Assembly (NCBI GenBank): GCA_002419585.1 | Contig: DIGJ01000014.1 | Location: forward strand, 211,083-275,082 | Origin: Lachnoclostridium sp. UBA5725 | Lineage (GTDB): Bacteria; Bacillota; Clostridia; Lachnospirales; Lachnospiraceae | Length of the DNA stretch: 64,000 nt | Reading direction: 5' to 3' | In this document: piece by piece, positions 1 to 8,507 of the stretch | Numbering within the stretch: the stretch's first letter is position 1 | How the letters are laid out: every line of letters begins with the position of its first letter | Translations under genes and position numbers: made by a program | The notes under the pieces: model-generated | What the model was told of the DNA's origin: nothing | The model's database searches: none | Seen by the model: only the letters and a program-made list of their open reading frames with translations

Positions 1-39
1 TCGTCGAATCAGTTCCTATATAATTTGATGGCAATTAAT

Positions 40-876
40 TTATTTTGTGATAATCACACTCATTGCTTCATCTAACACAGGTACATATGAAATCTGGTTT
101 TCTTTACAAAACTGTTCCACTGCTTCATGAACACCTGGCCATGTATTAGTTACTCCAAAATCATGAACGAAGATATATCCTCCATTTTCTAAACGTGGAT
201 AAAAATATTTAAGGCCTTCATAAGTTGGTTCATAAAGATCAGGATCAATGCTTACAAAACAAAAAGTATCTTCAATATTATTTGTTGTTTCTGGAAACCA
301 TCCCTTTTTAATAATTGCATTATCTGGAGTTGTCATTTTATTTAATACAATATCTATACTTGTTTCTTTAAAAAGTCCGCTTAATTCCTGTTTAACACAA
401 GTATCTTTATCTGAAAAACCTTCAAATGTATCAAACAAATAAATTTTTTTAGTTGGTAGCATATAATTCAAATATGATGCTGTATCACCTCTGTAAACTC
501 CAAGTTCTGCAATATTCCCTTTAATTTTTCTCTCTTTTATTTGATGAACACAATTTTTTATCATTGCCCATCTTGAATCTTTCCAAATAATACCTTTATA
601 ATTTGGTAAAAATGTCATTATTTTATTATTATCTATTTTCATTTCATTTAGTTGTTCAGTTAAAACTTTTTCATAACGGCCATTTGCTATAATGATATAG
701 TCAAAATTGTAGTCTGTTATTTCTTTTGGCGCTATTACTTTTTTTCCAAAATATTCTTTCCCTTGCCACTCTTTCGAATTATCAGCAAAAGCTAGTATTT
801 CATATTCCCTTTCATCTAAAAAATCATTTACTCTCTTCCCAATTCCTGCTGCACAAAAAATTATTACTTTTATCAT
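40..876 (-). CDS. TylF/MycF-type O-methyltransferase with N-terminal Rossmann-like domain
   Basis: A 278-residue protein with two parts. Residues 1-90 form a Rossmann-like segment (VIIFCAAGIGKRV, then FADN near 31-33, then a TEQLNEM stretch) found again in eight other proteins of the island. Residues from about 120 resemble the TylF/macrocin O-methyltransferase family, with the SAM motif AELGVYRGDTAS (about 123-134), the FDTFEGF strand and a SIDPDLYEPT acidic metal-site motif near 208. Such enzymes methylate sugar hydroxyls. The ATG follows AAAGG at 6 nt. It is the last gene in the window of the minus-strand luxE-luxC-ligase group. The methylated sugar is unknown. Confidence 0.85.
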   Translation of the reverse strand: MIKVIIFCAAGIGKRVNDFLDEREYEILAFADNSKEWQGKEYFGKKVIAPKEITDYNFDYIIIANGRYEKVLTEQLNEMKIDNNKIMTFLPNYKGIIWKDSRWAMIKNCVHQIKERKIKGNIAELGVYRGDTASYLNYMLPTKKIYLFDTFEGFSDKDTCVKQELSGLFKETSIDIVLNKMTTPDNAIIKKGWFPETTNNIEDTFCFVSIDPDLYEPTYEGLKYFYPRLENGGYIFVHDFGVTNTWPGVHEAVEQFCKENQISYVPVLDEAMSVIITK

Positions 877-911
877 TTATATCCTTTCCTCTCGTATCGT
901 TCAAGGCCCAA

Positions 912-1019
912 CTACTCTCCTTGTAATAATGTATAATATTTTACACCATATATATCGGTAAATACAGTAATCCACTGAAGTATCGTTACATATAACAGCA
1001 TTTTCAGATGTCTCTCCAT
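912..1019 (-). CDS. candidate 35-residue small ORF
   Basis: Small open frame between the AMP ligase and the TylF methyltransferase. It starts with ATG after AAAGGA (spacing 9 nt) and encodes a peptide with a hydrophobic middle (LLYVTILQWITVF). It fills most of the 188-base gap between its neighbours and lies on the same strand. I do not recognise it, and its coding status rests only on the ribosome site and its position. It could equally be untranslated spacer. Confidence 0.25.
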   Translation of the reverse strand: MERHLKMLLYVTILQWITVFTDIYGVKYYTLLQGE

Positions 1020-1064
1020 ATTTACTTATCCTTTCACAACTATGACTTTGTATTAATAATCACT

Positions 1065-2477
1065 TTACCCTAACTTTGAATACAATATCTTCCCTGCTTC
1101 ATTTCTTGGAATCTCATCGATTTGTACTACTTCAAATGCAGTTTTTGAAAGATGTGTTGTCTTTGTAACAAAAGAAAGAATGTCTGCCGCCTGTCCTTCT
1201 TTTGTATTATAGATCTTCATTTCATCGTCTTTTCCATCACAGACGCAGTCAAACCCTTCCCTTCGAAGAAGCCCTTCTACCTCATCTAGGTTAACTCGGT
1301 TACCAAAAATTTTCAGGAACCGTTTTTTTCTACCAACGATATAATAGAATCCATCTTCGTCTCTCTTAGCCATGTCTCCAGTAATCAGTTTTCCACCTCG
1401 TTCGTCCCCTTTACTCAAATCCTGATACTGCTCTGCATAACCAAGTGTCACATTTGGTCCATAATAAACGAGTTCTCCAACCACATCGGGTTCTTCAATT
1501 GCTTGTTCATTCACATCCCAAAGTTCGAAGCGCCCACCCGGAATTGCAATGCCCATACTTCCTGCTTTTTCTTCGGCACTTTCCCACGGAAGATATGACA
1601 TTCTTGCGGTGGCTTCGGTCTGTCCATACATGATAATTAGTTTGATTTCTTTTTCTTTGCAGATAGCATTAAATTCTTCCGCCATTTCTTTGGATAGTTT
1701 ACCACCTGCCTGTGTCATATAACGAAGACTTGGCAAATCCATGCGTCCAAAACGAAGTTTTTTTAGCATGTCATAAATGTAAGGAACTCCACCAAAGGTA
1801 GTAGCTTTTTCTTCTTTGAATAGCAACCAGAATTCTTTATTCATAAGCGTATAATCATTCATGATGATAGTAGCCCCCTGCAACAAGTGACTATTAATAA
1901 TAGAAAGTCCATACGTATAACTCATCGGAAGCGTCATAATCGCTATATCATTTGATATAATTCCTAGATAATCGACGATTGAATTCGCGTTAGCCGTAAT
2001 ATTTTGATAAGACTGTCGTACAAGCTTTGGACTTCCTGTACTTCCAGAGGTTGTAAGAAGTAGGGCAAGGTCATCATGTAAGGAATAATCAGGTACCTCA
2101 TTTCGCTGGAGCAACATATAATTTCGATTTTTAGTCAATACGGTTGCTCCCTTTAAGATGGCCAAGGAATCCATCTTTTCTTTTGCACCATACACATAGG
2201 CTGGCTCATACAACTTGAATAAATTTGAAAGCAAATCATCATCCACTGCTTCGTTTATTAAAACAGGTACAATTCGTTTTCTTAAAAATCCAATATATGC
2301 TTCCACGGCTTCTAATGTATTTGAACAAATTAAAAATGCAACCTTTCTAGGCATAGCAAGTAAAACTAATTCGTCTGCTTCTTTTACTAGCATTTTATAA
2401 CTTATATTTTCTTGCTGCGGTGTTATAATCGCTACTTGTTCATCATAGCGTTCTAGATTATCATAAAAATTTTCCAA
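1065..2477 (-). CDS. AMP-dependent acyl ligase (ANL superfamily)
   Basis: About 470 residues of the adenylate-forming acyl-CoA/acyl-ACP ligase family. Visible motifs are the P-loop TSGSTGSPK (about 143-151), MYGQTEA, TGDMAKRDEDG followed by GRKKRFLK, and a C-terminal lysine in RNEAGKILYSKL. I chose a TTG start at 2477 because GGGGG lies 7 nt before it; the longer frame would begin inside that ribosome site. It activates a carboxylic acid as acyl-AMP and passes it to a thiol, possibly the acyl carrier protein at 7161-7403. It lies 49 bases after the LuxC-like gene. The substrate acid is unknown. Confidence 0.85.
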   Translation of the reverse strand: MENFYDNLERYDEQVAIITPQQENISYKMLVKEADELVLLAMPRKVAFLICSNTLEAVEAYIGFLRKRIVPVLINEAVDDDLLSNLFKLYEPAYVYGAKEKMDSLAILKGATVLTKNRNYMLLQRNEVPDYSLHDDLALLLTTSGSTGSPKLVRQSYQNITANANSIVDYLGIISNDIAIMTLPMSYTYGLSIINSHLLQGATIIMNDYTLMNKEFWLLFKEEKATTFGGVPYIYDMLKKLRFGRMDLPSLRYMTQAGGKLSKEMAEEFNAICKEKEIKLIIMYGQTEATARMSYLPWESAEEKAGSMGIAIPGGRFELWDVNEQAIEEPDVVGELVYYGPNVTLGYAEQYQDLSKGDERGGKLITGDMAKRDEDGFYYIVGRKKRFLKIFGNRVNLDEVEGLLRREGFDCVCDGKDDEMKIYNTKEGQAADILSFVTKTTHLSKTAFEVVQIDEIPRNEAGKILYSKLG

Positions 2478-2526
2478 TATAATTCCCCCTGTCAACCTTT
2501 GTATCGAATGAATTAAGTTCCATCAT

Positions 2527-3753
2527 TTACTGAATCGCAACTACCCTGGACAACATGCTTATGATGTCATATCCATCCCAAGTGAGCGAAATATCTAACG
2601 TTTTTCCAAATGGTACGATTCGATCGATTCCACACCATTGATTATTTAGAACGATTTCCTGCATTTTGGATGGCGCAATCCCCGCTACTGCAAGTGTTTG
2701 TACCTTCTCATCAATCAAAGGAGCTAGATCTTCCCATGAATCAATCTCGGTTTCAAAAAACAAACCAAATTTCCCGCGATATCTAATATCATCTTTGGAT
2801 TTAGCTTTCGATTCTGCTTCCATTAAGGATTTAAGCGTAATTACATATAGTAGATTCTCATAGCGTTTCACCAATTCAATATTTTTCATAGAAGTTGTCA
2901 TCTCACATAACATCGAATATTTTTCACTTACCTTAATATCCGCTAATTCATATTTTTTAGTAGCTTCAAATACTTGTTGCCAAAATCGCTCCTTTGCCTT
3001 TAAAAACTCATCTTTTGACATCGCAGTTTCTTTTTTCCAAAGAATGAGGTGAGGCGAAGAACAGGCGTTTTGATCCATTAAATACGTATCATTATAAAAT
3101 CCGTTTGCTAAACGATTTAATTCTTCTTCGGTCAAAGAAAGAATATATTCTGGTGAAATCACTCCAATCGAATAGCGATCAGCAAACGTAAGTTCCACGC
3201 TTCTTGGAGGAAGTGGAGATTTTCTAATCTCTTCAATAGTCTGATCACCGCCCCAGATCACTCTGCTCTGGCAAATCGAAGAATACCAGTCTGTTATCTC
3301 TTTCTTTCTCGCATACTCTACGATAAGTGTATGCTCTTTTATCATTTGATGCTTGTTATCCTCAAAAATTTCATTCATGATATCACCTAACAGGTATACC
3401 TGTGGAAACTGTTTCGAAGAGACTCGTACAACATTCGAATTTCCTGCTAAAAGTCCAAATACATACGAATATGCAAAATTGATCGGCACATTCGAAGGTG
3501 CAATATGAAATACAACTCCTCTTCCTAACCGATTCGCAAGGTTATCATACTTACTTTTTTGACTTTCGATATTTGCCCTGCGGCAAAAGAACCCAAACGT
3601 CATCACATCCGGGTACAGAGATGCCTCTTTGTTTTTACGAATCCGCTTTGAAAGTTCATCTAAAAATAAAATTACTTCACCGGAAAAGGGCTGCATCGCC
3701 ATTCTGTTAATGGTTTCACTTCCGGCTAAAATGGTAACATCATTTCTGTTCAT
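2527..3753 (-). CDS. LuxC-type acyl-CoA/acyl-enzyme reductase
   Basis: About 408 residues of the LuxC family (long-chain acyl reductase, aldehyde-dehydrogenase fold). The nucleotide-binding region shows APSNVPINFAYS, GNSNVVRVSSK and WGGDQTIEEI. The expected catalytic cysteine is C231 in MDQNACSSPH. In bioluminescent bacteria LuxC reduces an acyl group passed from LuxE to an aldehyde. I start it at the ATG at 3753, which has AGGGGGTG 13 nt upstream and overlaps the end of luxE by 14 bases; the frame stays open 93 bases further upstream. No luciferase genes are present, so an aldehyde for glycan synthesis is more likely than light production. Confidence 0.85.
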   Translation of the reverse strand: MNRNDVTILAGSETINRMAMQPFSGEVILFLDELSKRIRKNKEASLYPDVMTFGFFCRRANIESQKSKYDNLANRLGRGVVFHIAPSNVPINFAYSYVFGLLAGNSNVVRVSSKQFPQVYLLGDIMNEIFEDNKHQMIKEHTLIVEYARKKEITDWYSSICQSRVIWGGDQTIEEIRKSPLPPRSVELTFADRYSIGVISPEYILSLTEEELNRLANGFYNDTYLMDQNACSSPHLILWKKETAMSKDEFLKAKERFWQQVFEATKKYELADIKVSEKYSMLCEMTTSMKNIELVKRYENLLYVITLKSLMEAESKAKSKDDIRYRGKFGLFFETEIDSWEDLAPLIDEKVQTLAVAGIAPSKMQEIVLNNQWCGIDRIVPFGKTLDISLTWDGYDIISMLSRVVAIQ

Positions 3754-4825
3754 AAGTATCACTGCACCCCCTAACTTCTGCATTTTTGATACGTCCTGTA
3801 ATCTCAAAATACTTACCGAGTCTTCCACAAGCGCAATCATCCTCACCTAGTATGACACCTTCGTCCTCCGTCAAAATAGAATGTCCAGGATAAGACTTTG
3901 GCAGCAAGGATACTACCTGTATCACTCCTTTTTGACCGATATCACAGACCGAAAAATCCTTCATTCGTCGTGTGATTACATCCGAAAATATACTTGCGTG
4001 CAAATGGCCACATTCACACTCCATATAAATACACCCCGTCTGCTCCACCATTCCATAATAATCGTAGACCTTTTCAATGCCACAAAGTTCCTTAAGACTT
4101 TTTTTGAAGTGCTGTTTTGATACTGCTTCATGGGTAAGCTTCTTCCAACCACCACCATGAATGAGGATTCCATTTGATAAATCTAAGGATTCCTCCGACT
4201 TTAAAAGTTCCTGATAAAAATGCTGCCATATCATAAAAGTAAACCCAAATAAAAGAATGTTTTCTCCTTTATGCTCATCCAGAAACTGCTTGATTCCAGC
4301 AAGGTTTAGTTTCATATCGTCATCTAACGCATAAATCTTCTTGGAGCCAAAAATAGAGAACCCTAATATCCCGGCACCTCTTGCAGAAAACATGGCTCGG
4401 TCCTTGATTACCGAAGGACAGTCTATGATAATCATTGGCATTCTCTGTGAACCAGTAAAATTTGCTACAATCTTTGCTAAGGTCTTTTGCTGATTGGATG
4501 ACGTATCACGATCTAGGAAAATCTTAGATACCTGCTGCCCGGTTGTTCCGGAAGATGTCATTGTTTTTACCACTTCTTCCTTTGGAACACTGATCAGCTC
4601 TAGCTTTTTAAATAAGCTTACCGACAAAAAAGGGAACTCGTAATAGGAATCTGCCATTTTAAGCGTTTCCTTTCCCCCCCATAGCTTATCCACAATATTT
4701 TTATATTCGAAGGAATGATCCACATGAAAGCAGGATAACTCCTTTAGATAGTCGGTCATTACCTTTTGTTTTTCTTCTTTATCCAAAGAATAAGGTGGTA
4801 TCAATAAAATTTCTTCGTAATTCAC
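3740..4825 (-). CDS. LuxE-type acyl-protein synthetase
   Basis: A 361-residue member of the LuxE family, distantly related to adenylate-forming ligases. Motifs are TMTSSGTTGQQVS (about 88-100), ILIHGGGWKK and DYYGMVEQTG. A C-terminal group of cysteines (MECECGHLH and DCACGR) could bind metal. LuxE activates a fatty acid and holds it as an acyl-enzyme for the partner reductase LuxC. It starts with GTG at 4825 behind GAGGTG and overlaps luxC, so the two are translationally coupled. It is the first full gene of a four-gene minus-strand group divergent from rmlA. Confidence 0.85.
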   Translation of the reverse strand: MNYEEILLIPPYSLDKEEKQKVMTDYLKELSCFHVDHSFEYKNIVDKLWGGKETLKMADSYYEFPFLSVSLFKKLELISVPKEEVVKTMTSSGTTGQQVSKIFLDRDTSSNQQKTLAKIVANFTGSQRMPMIIIDCPSVIKDRAMFSARGAGILGFSIFGSKKIYALDDDMKLNLAGIKQFLDEHKGENILLFGFTFMIWQHFYQELLKSEESLDLSNGILIHGGGWKKLTHEAVSKQHFKKSLKELCGIEKVYDYYGMVEQTGCIYMECECGHLHASIFSDVITRRMKDFSVCDIGQKGVIQVVSLLPKSYPGHSILTEDEGVILGEDDCACGRLGKYFEITGRIKNAEVRGCSDTYEQK

Positions 4826-4829
4826 AATT

Positions 4830-4904
4830 TCACCTCATATTGTAAAGTATATTCCTACATTTTATATTCTTACTTTTGAGCATTCTTCTTAGTATTTCGA
4901 CCAT
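4830..4904 (-). CDS. candidate 24-residue leader ORF ahead of luxE
   Basis: Starts at an ATG with a strong AAAGGAGT site (4908-4915) and runs 24 codons to a TGA lying inside the luxE ribosome site, 4 bases before the luxE GTG. The predicted peptide is basic (MVEILRRMLKSKNIKCRNIL and so on). The spacing suggests translational coupling to luxE. I do not recognise the peptide. No attenuator hairpin was seen, so a regulatory role is only a possibility. Confidence 0.35.
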   Translation of the reverse strand: MVEILRRMLKSKNIKCRNILYNMR

Positions 4905-4938
4905 TTACACTCCTTTCATTAACTTAATCTACTTTTAT

Positions 4939-4967
4939 TTGTAATAACTAATACGTTCGGTTACAAT
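4939..4967 (+). promoter_or_regulatory. sigma-A-type promoter for rmlA-rmlB
   Basis: TTGTAA (4939-4944), 17-base spacer, TACAAT (4962-4967). It lies 43 bases before the rmlA ATG in the divergent gap with luxE. It matches the housekeeping consensus at 4 of 6 positions in the -35 and 5 of 6 in the -10. Confidence 0.5.
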
Positions 4968-5010
4968 AGACGATATAAATAGCAGAAAACTTGTGAAAGG
5001 AGAACTTTCA

Positions 5011-5886
5011 ATGAAAGGAATAATTCTAGCCGGAGGCTCCGGAACAAGACTTTACCCCATTACAAAGTCCGTTTCAAAGCAAATTCTTCCGGTTTACGAT
5101 AAACCCATGATTTATTATCCCCTATCAGTCCTTATGTTAGCAGGAATTCGTGATATATTAATCATTTCAACCAAACGAGATTTGCCCGCCTTCGAAGAAC
5201 TTTTTGGCAATGGTTCGCAATTAGGTCTTCACTTTTCCTATGCTGTTCAGGAACAGCCAAACGGTCTTGCCGAGGCTTTTATCATAGGAGAAAAATTCAT
5301 CGGAAATGATAGTGTTGCTTTAATCCTTGGAGATAATATCTTCTATGGACAAGGTCTGGTATTCGTATTACAGGCAGCTGCAAAGCGAACCGTTGGTGCA
5401 ACCATCTTTGGATATTATGTGCGTGATCCAAAAGCCTATGGTGTTGTTGAATTTGATAAATCCAAACGCGTACTTAGTTTGGAAGAAAAGCCTTTGCATC
5501 CAAAATCGAATTATGCAGTTCCAGGGTTATATTTTTATGATAACCAGGTCGTAGAAATCGCCAAAACCATAAAACCCTCCGAAAGAGGTGAATTGGAAAT
5601 AACAGCCGTGAACAATGTTTATCTGCAAAAAGAAAAGTTACATACAGAAGTTCTTGGTCGTGGTATGGCCTGGCTCGATACTGGAAGTCATGACTCACTC
5701 CTTGATGCTGCAAACTACGTCGCAACCGTTCAAAAACGTCAGGGACTCTATGTTTCCTGTATTGAAGAAATTGCCGCAAGGCAAGGCTTTATTAATAAGG
5801 AACAACTACTAGAACTTGCAAAGCCTATGCTAAAGACGGATTATGGTCAATATTTAAGTGACCTTGCTGAATCCATAGCTTGGTAA
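5011..5886 (+). CDS. rmlA: glucose-1-phosphate thymidylyltransferase
   Basis: A 291-residue nucleotidyltransferase that makes dTDP-glucose from dTTP and glucose-1-phosphate. It shows the signature GGSGTRLYP (8-16), the KQILPVYDKPMIYYPLS stretch, GDNIFYG, and EEKP with the GLYFYD segment typical of RmlA. The ATG at 5011 has AAAGGAG 8 nt upstream; a GTG 18 bases earlier lies before that site and is unlikely. rmlB follows after 21 bases. No rmlC or rmlD is seen, so the pathway seems to branch at dTDP-4-keto-6-deoxyglucose towards amino sugars rather than rhamnose. Confidence 0.95.
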   Translation: MKGIILAGGSGTRLYPITKSVSKQILPVYDKPMIYYPLSVLMLAGIRDILIISTKRDLPAFEELFGNGSQLGLHFSYAVQEQPNGLAEAFIIGEKFIGNDSVALILGDNIFYGQGLVFVLQAAAKRTVGATIFGYYVRDPKAYGVVEFDKSKRVLSLEEKPLHPKSNYAVPGLYFYDNQVVEIAKTIKPSERGELEITAVNNVYLQKEKLHTEVLGRGMAWLDTGSHDSLLDAANYVATVQKRQGLYVSCIEEIAARQGFINKEQLLELAKPMLKTDYGQYLSDLAESIAW

Positions 5887-5907
5887 ATATAAAAGGAGCA
5901 CTTTTGA

Positions 5908-6987
5908 ATGAAAACTTATCTTGTTACGGGTGGAGCCGGCTTTATCGGTTCAAACTATATTCACTATATGTATCAAAAATACGGCAAAACGATTTGTATC
6001 ATAAATTTTGATTCCCTTACTTATGCCGGTAATCTCGAGAATCTAAACGATATCGAAGACTACGAAAACTATGTCTTCATCCATGGAGATATTTGTAATA
6101 AAGACGAGTTGCAACATGTCTTTGAACAGTATGATATTGACTATGTGATACATTTTGCTGCGGAAAGTCATGTTGACCGAAGCATTACAAATCCTGAAAT
6201 CTTCGCAAATACCAATATTCTTGGTACACTTAATCTACTTCATACAGCAAGTAATGCATGGCAAACAGAAGATGGGTATTTATCAGGAAAAAAGTATCTT
6301 CAAGTATCTACTGATGAAGTATATGGTTCCCTAGAAAATACGGAGGATTATTTTCATGAGACTACCCCTCTCGATCCACACAGCCCTTATTCTGCCAGCA
6401 AAGCTTCTGCGGATTTACTTGTAAAATCCTTTATCGATACCTATCACTTTCCGGCAAACATTACTCGTTGCAGCAATAACTACGGAGCATATCAGTTCCC
6501 AGAAAAGCTGATTCCACTTATGATTCACAATGCTTTATCTGGCAAATCATTACCCATCTATGGAGATGGCAAAAACATACGTGATTGGTTATATGTAATG
6601 GACCATGCTAAAGCAATTGATATGGTCTGTGAAAAAGGAAAATTTGGAGAAGTCTACAATGTAGGTGGGCATAATGAAAAAGAAAATATTGACATCGTTA
6701 AGATAATTCTAAAGACCTTACAGCAATTACTTCCAGAATCAGACGCACGAAGAACTTTTATTTCAGAAGATTTAATTACCTATGTTGGTGACAGAAAAGG
6801 GCATGACCGAAGGTATGCGATTGCTCCAGATAAAATACGAAGTGAAATTGGTTGGGAGCCGGAAACGATGTTTGAGGATGGTATTCGTCTCACTATTCAG
6901 TGGTATTTAAATCATGATGATTGGTTGTGTCATGTAACCGATTTGAGTTACCAGAAGTATTACGAAGAGATGTATCAGACAAAATAA
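5908..6987 (+). CDS. rmlB: dTDP-glucose 4,6-dehydratase
   Basis: A 359-residue extended short-chain dehydrogenase that converts dTDP-glucose to dTDP-4-keto-6-deoxyglucose. The NAD motif GGAGFIGSNY is at the N-terminus, followed by FAAESHVDRSI, the catalytic STDEVYG and YSASKAS elements, and RCSNNYG. A ribosome site AAAGGAGC precedes the ATG. It forms a two-gene plus-strand operon with rmlA. Its product is the substrate expected for both aminotransferases of the island (8508-9617 and 24881-26017). Confidence 0.95.
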   Translation: MKTYLVTGGAGFIGSNYIHYMYQKYGKTICIINFDSLTYAGNLENLNDIEDYENYVFIHGDICNKDELQHVFEQYDIDYVIHFAAESHVDRSITNPEIFANTNILGTLNLLHTASNAWQTEDGYLSGKKYLQVSTDEVYGSLENTEDYFHETTPLDPHSPYSASKASADLLVKSFIDTYHFPANITRCSNNYGAYQFPEKLIPLMIHNALSGKSLPIYGDGKNIRDWLYVMDHAKAIDMVCEKGKFGEVYNVGGHNEKENIDIVKIILKTLQQLLPESDARRTFISEDLITYVGDRKGHDRRYAIAPDKIRSEIGWEPETMFEDGIRLTIQWYLNHDDWLCHVTDLSYQKYYEEMYQTK

Positions 6988-7066
6988 TTTACTGTACATA
7001 ATTCAAATCGCATTTGAAAACAAATAACTTATGAATTTTTGTGCATCATTTCCTATGAAAATTCTT

Positions 7067-7097
7067 GGCGGGTAATTAGATGTTTTGATTTCCCGCC
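7067..7097. terminator. bidirectional terminator-like hairpin
   Basis: GGCGGG (7067-7072) pairs with CCCGCC (7092-7097) across a 19-base loop, followed by TTATTT on the plus strand and flanked by A-rich sequence on the other side. It lies between the convergent rmlB and acyl carrier protein genes. The loop is long and the T-run imperfect. Confidence 0.5.
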
Positions 7098-7160
7098 TTA
7101 TTTCCACTATTTGTTTTAGATAGTATGCAAGTAAAATCATAAAATTTGATTATAGAATCG

Positions 7161-7403
7161 CTACTCAATTATTATATCATATTTTTTTAGTAATTCCTTT
7201 CCCTTCTCATAAGAATCTAAGTCAATTATATCATCAGTTTCCATCATGATTTCAAATGTATCTTCTAATTCTCCAATAAGTCCCATATGACCGACTGAGT
7301 CCCAGTTATCTATACTTTGATAGGTAAGTTCTAAACCAAGTTGATTTTCTGTTATTTCAAAAATTTCAATATAAGCTTTATTGTATTTTTCTAAATTTGT
7401 CAT
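7161..7403 (-). CDS. acyl carrier protein
   Basis: An 80-residue acidic protein of acyl carrier protein type. The phosphopantetheine attachment serine is S36 in NWDSVGHMGL, followed by the helix LIGELEDTFEIMM. The ATG has AAAGGAG 7 nt upstream. It follows the hexapeptide acyltransferase gene by 15 bases and is the last gene of the long minus-strand run. It probably carries an acyl group, loaded by the AMP ligase at 1065-2477, for transfer to an amino sugar. This resembles the ACP genes in the Pseudomonas viosamine and a-type flagellin islands (from memory). Confidence 0.85.
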   Translation of the reverse strand: MTNLEKYNKAYIEIFEITENQLGLELTYQSIDNWDSVGHMGLIGELEDTFEIMMETDDIIDLDSYEKGKELLKKYDIIIE

Positions 7404-7418
7404 TGTTTATCTCCTTTA

Positions 7419-8429
7419 TTATTCATTTAGTTTTTTATATTCTTCAAATGATATATTATCTCGTCTCCAATCAATATGTCTACGATTTACCTTAGCTGGT
7501 ACACCTAATGCTGTACAATGTGATTCTATTTTCCCTTTAACAAGAGCTTGCGCTCCGATGACGCTATTACTTCCTATTTCTGAGTTATTCAGAATGGTTG
7601 TCCCCATACCTATCCAGACATGATTATCAATTTTAATAAAGTTTTCACTTATTGTAGAAAGATTATCTTCCGTTTCTAATGAATATATTCCATGTCCATT
7701 TCCCGATCTAATTTTCACAAAATCAGAAAACATACAATCTGCTCCAGTTTCAATGGTAGTATCTCCTTCATTAGATATAAATAAATCTCTTCCAAATGTA
7801 TTCCTATTTCCTATCATTAGTTTTGAATTTGTATAACTTTTTATATATGCATTCTTCTCAATATAACACAAATCCCCAAAACATATAGTTGATTTTAACC
7901 CTGCTATTATAGTAATATTATCATCTATATGACAATTAGATCCTATGATCAGTTTGGCATATGAACCTAATATTATTGTGACATTCTTTCCAAAATAACA
8001 ATTTTTTCCGATTGTAAGCTCTGATTTACCTCCAAATTGCACCTGTACATTTTTTAAACTGCCTGTTAAAACATTACCATAAATGTCATTATAATAATTA
8101 GCTTCTTGTAATTTTATTTGACTATAAAAATAAAAAAAATCTTCGATTTCTTTGTATCCATATTCTAATAACTGATCATAAATATCTTGATGGTATATGA
8201 CTGATAAACAAATATAGTAAGAATCCTTTTGGCCTTCTAGTATTTCTTTCGAATATACTTTTCTTTTATTATAATAAGTTCCAGTTTTTGCTCTGTCAAT
8301 ATACCCAGCGATTTCGATATCTTCTGTTTGCAATATACTTTCAATCTCATTTGTAAGTTCCCAAACGCCCCAAATAAAGACTTTTCTCTGTCCAATATTT
8401 TGTTTCAAAATATCCAATTGTTGTCTCAT
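7419..8429 (-). CDS. hexapeptide-repeat acyltransferase with N-terminal Rossmann-like domain
   Basis: About 336 residues. The first 100 contain a divergent copy of the island's Rossmann-like domain (KVFIWGVWELTNEI, then GYIDRAKTG). The rest is a left-handed beta-helix of hexapeptide repeats (LTIGKNCYFGKNVTI, LIIGSNCHIDDNITI) with the terminal signature IDNHVWIGMGTTIL and ALVKGKIE. Such proteins O- or N-acylate sugars. The ATG at 8429 is chosen for AAAGGA 11 nt upstream; the frame stays open 72 bases further. Lying between the aminotransferase and the ACP gene, it is the best candidate for the sugar N-acyltransferase. Confidence 0.8.
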   Translation of the reverse strand: MRQQLDILKQNIGQRKVFIWGVWELTNEIESILQTEDIEIAGYIDRAKTGTYYNKRKVYSKEILEGQKDSYYICLSVIYHQDIYDQLLEYGYKEIEDFFYFYSQIKLQEANYYNDIYGNVLTGSLKNVQVQFGGKSELTIGKNCYFGKNVTIILGSYAKLIIGSNCHIDDNITIIAGLKSTICFGDLCYIEKNAYIKSYTNSKLMIGNRNTFGRDLFISNEGDTTIETGADCMFSDFVKIRSGNGHGIYSLETEDNLSTISENFIKIDNHVWIGMGTTILNNSEIGSNSVIGAQALVKGKIESHCTALGVPAKVNRRHIDWRRDNISFEEYKKLNE

Positions 8430-8507
8430 TCTTACACTTTTCCTTTCACGCAAGACACCCACCGCTAATAACTTATCACTACCAAGGTCGGTCCCAAACA
8501 CTTATTA

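Noticed and set aside
1065..4825. Bioluminescence operon
   Set aside because: LuxC and LuxE homologues are present but no luxA, luxB or flavin reductase gene; the surroundings are glycan genes.
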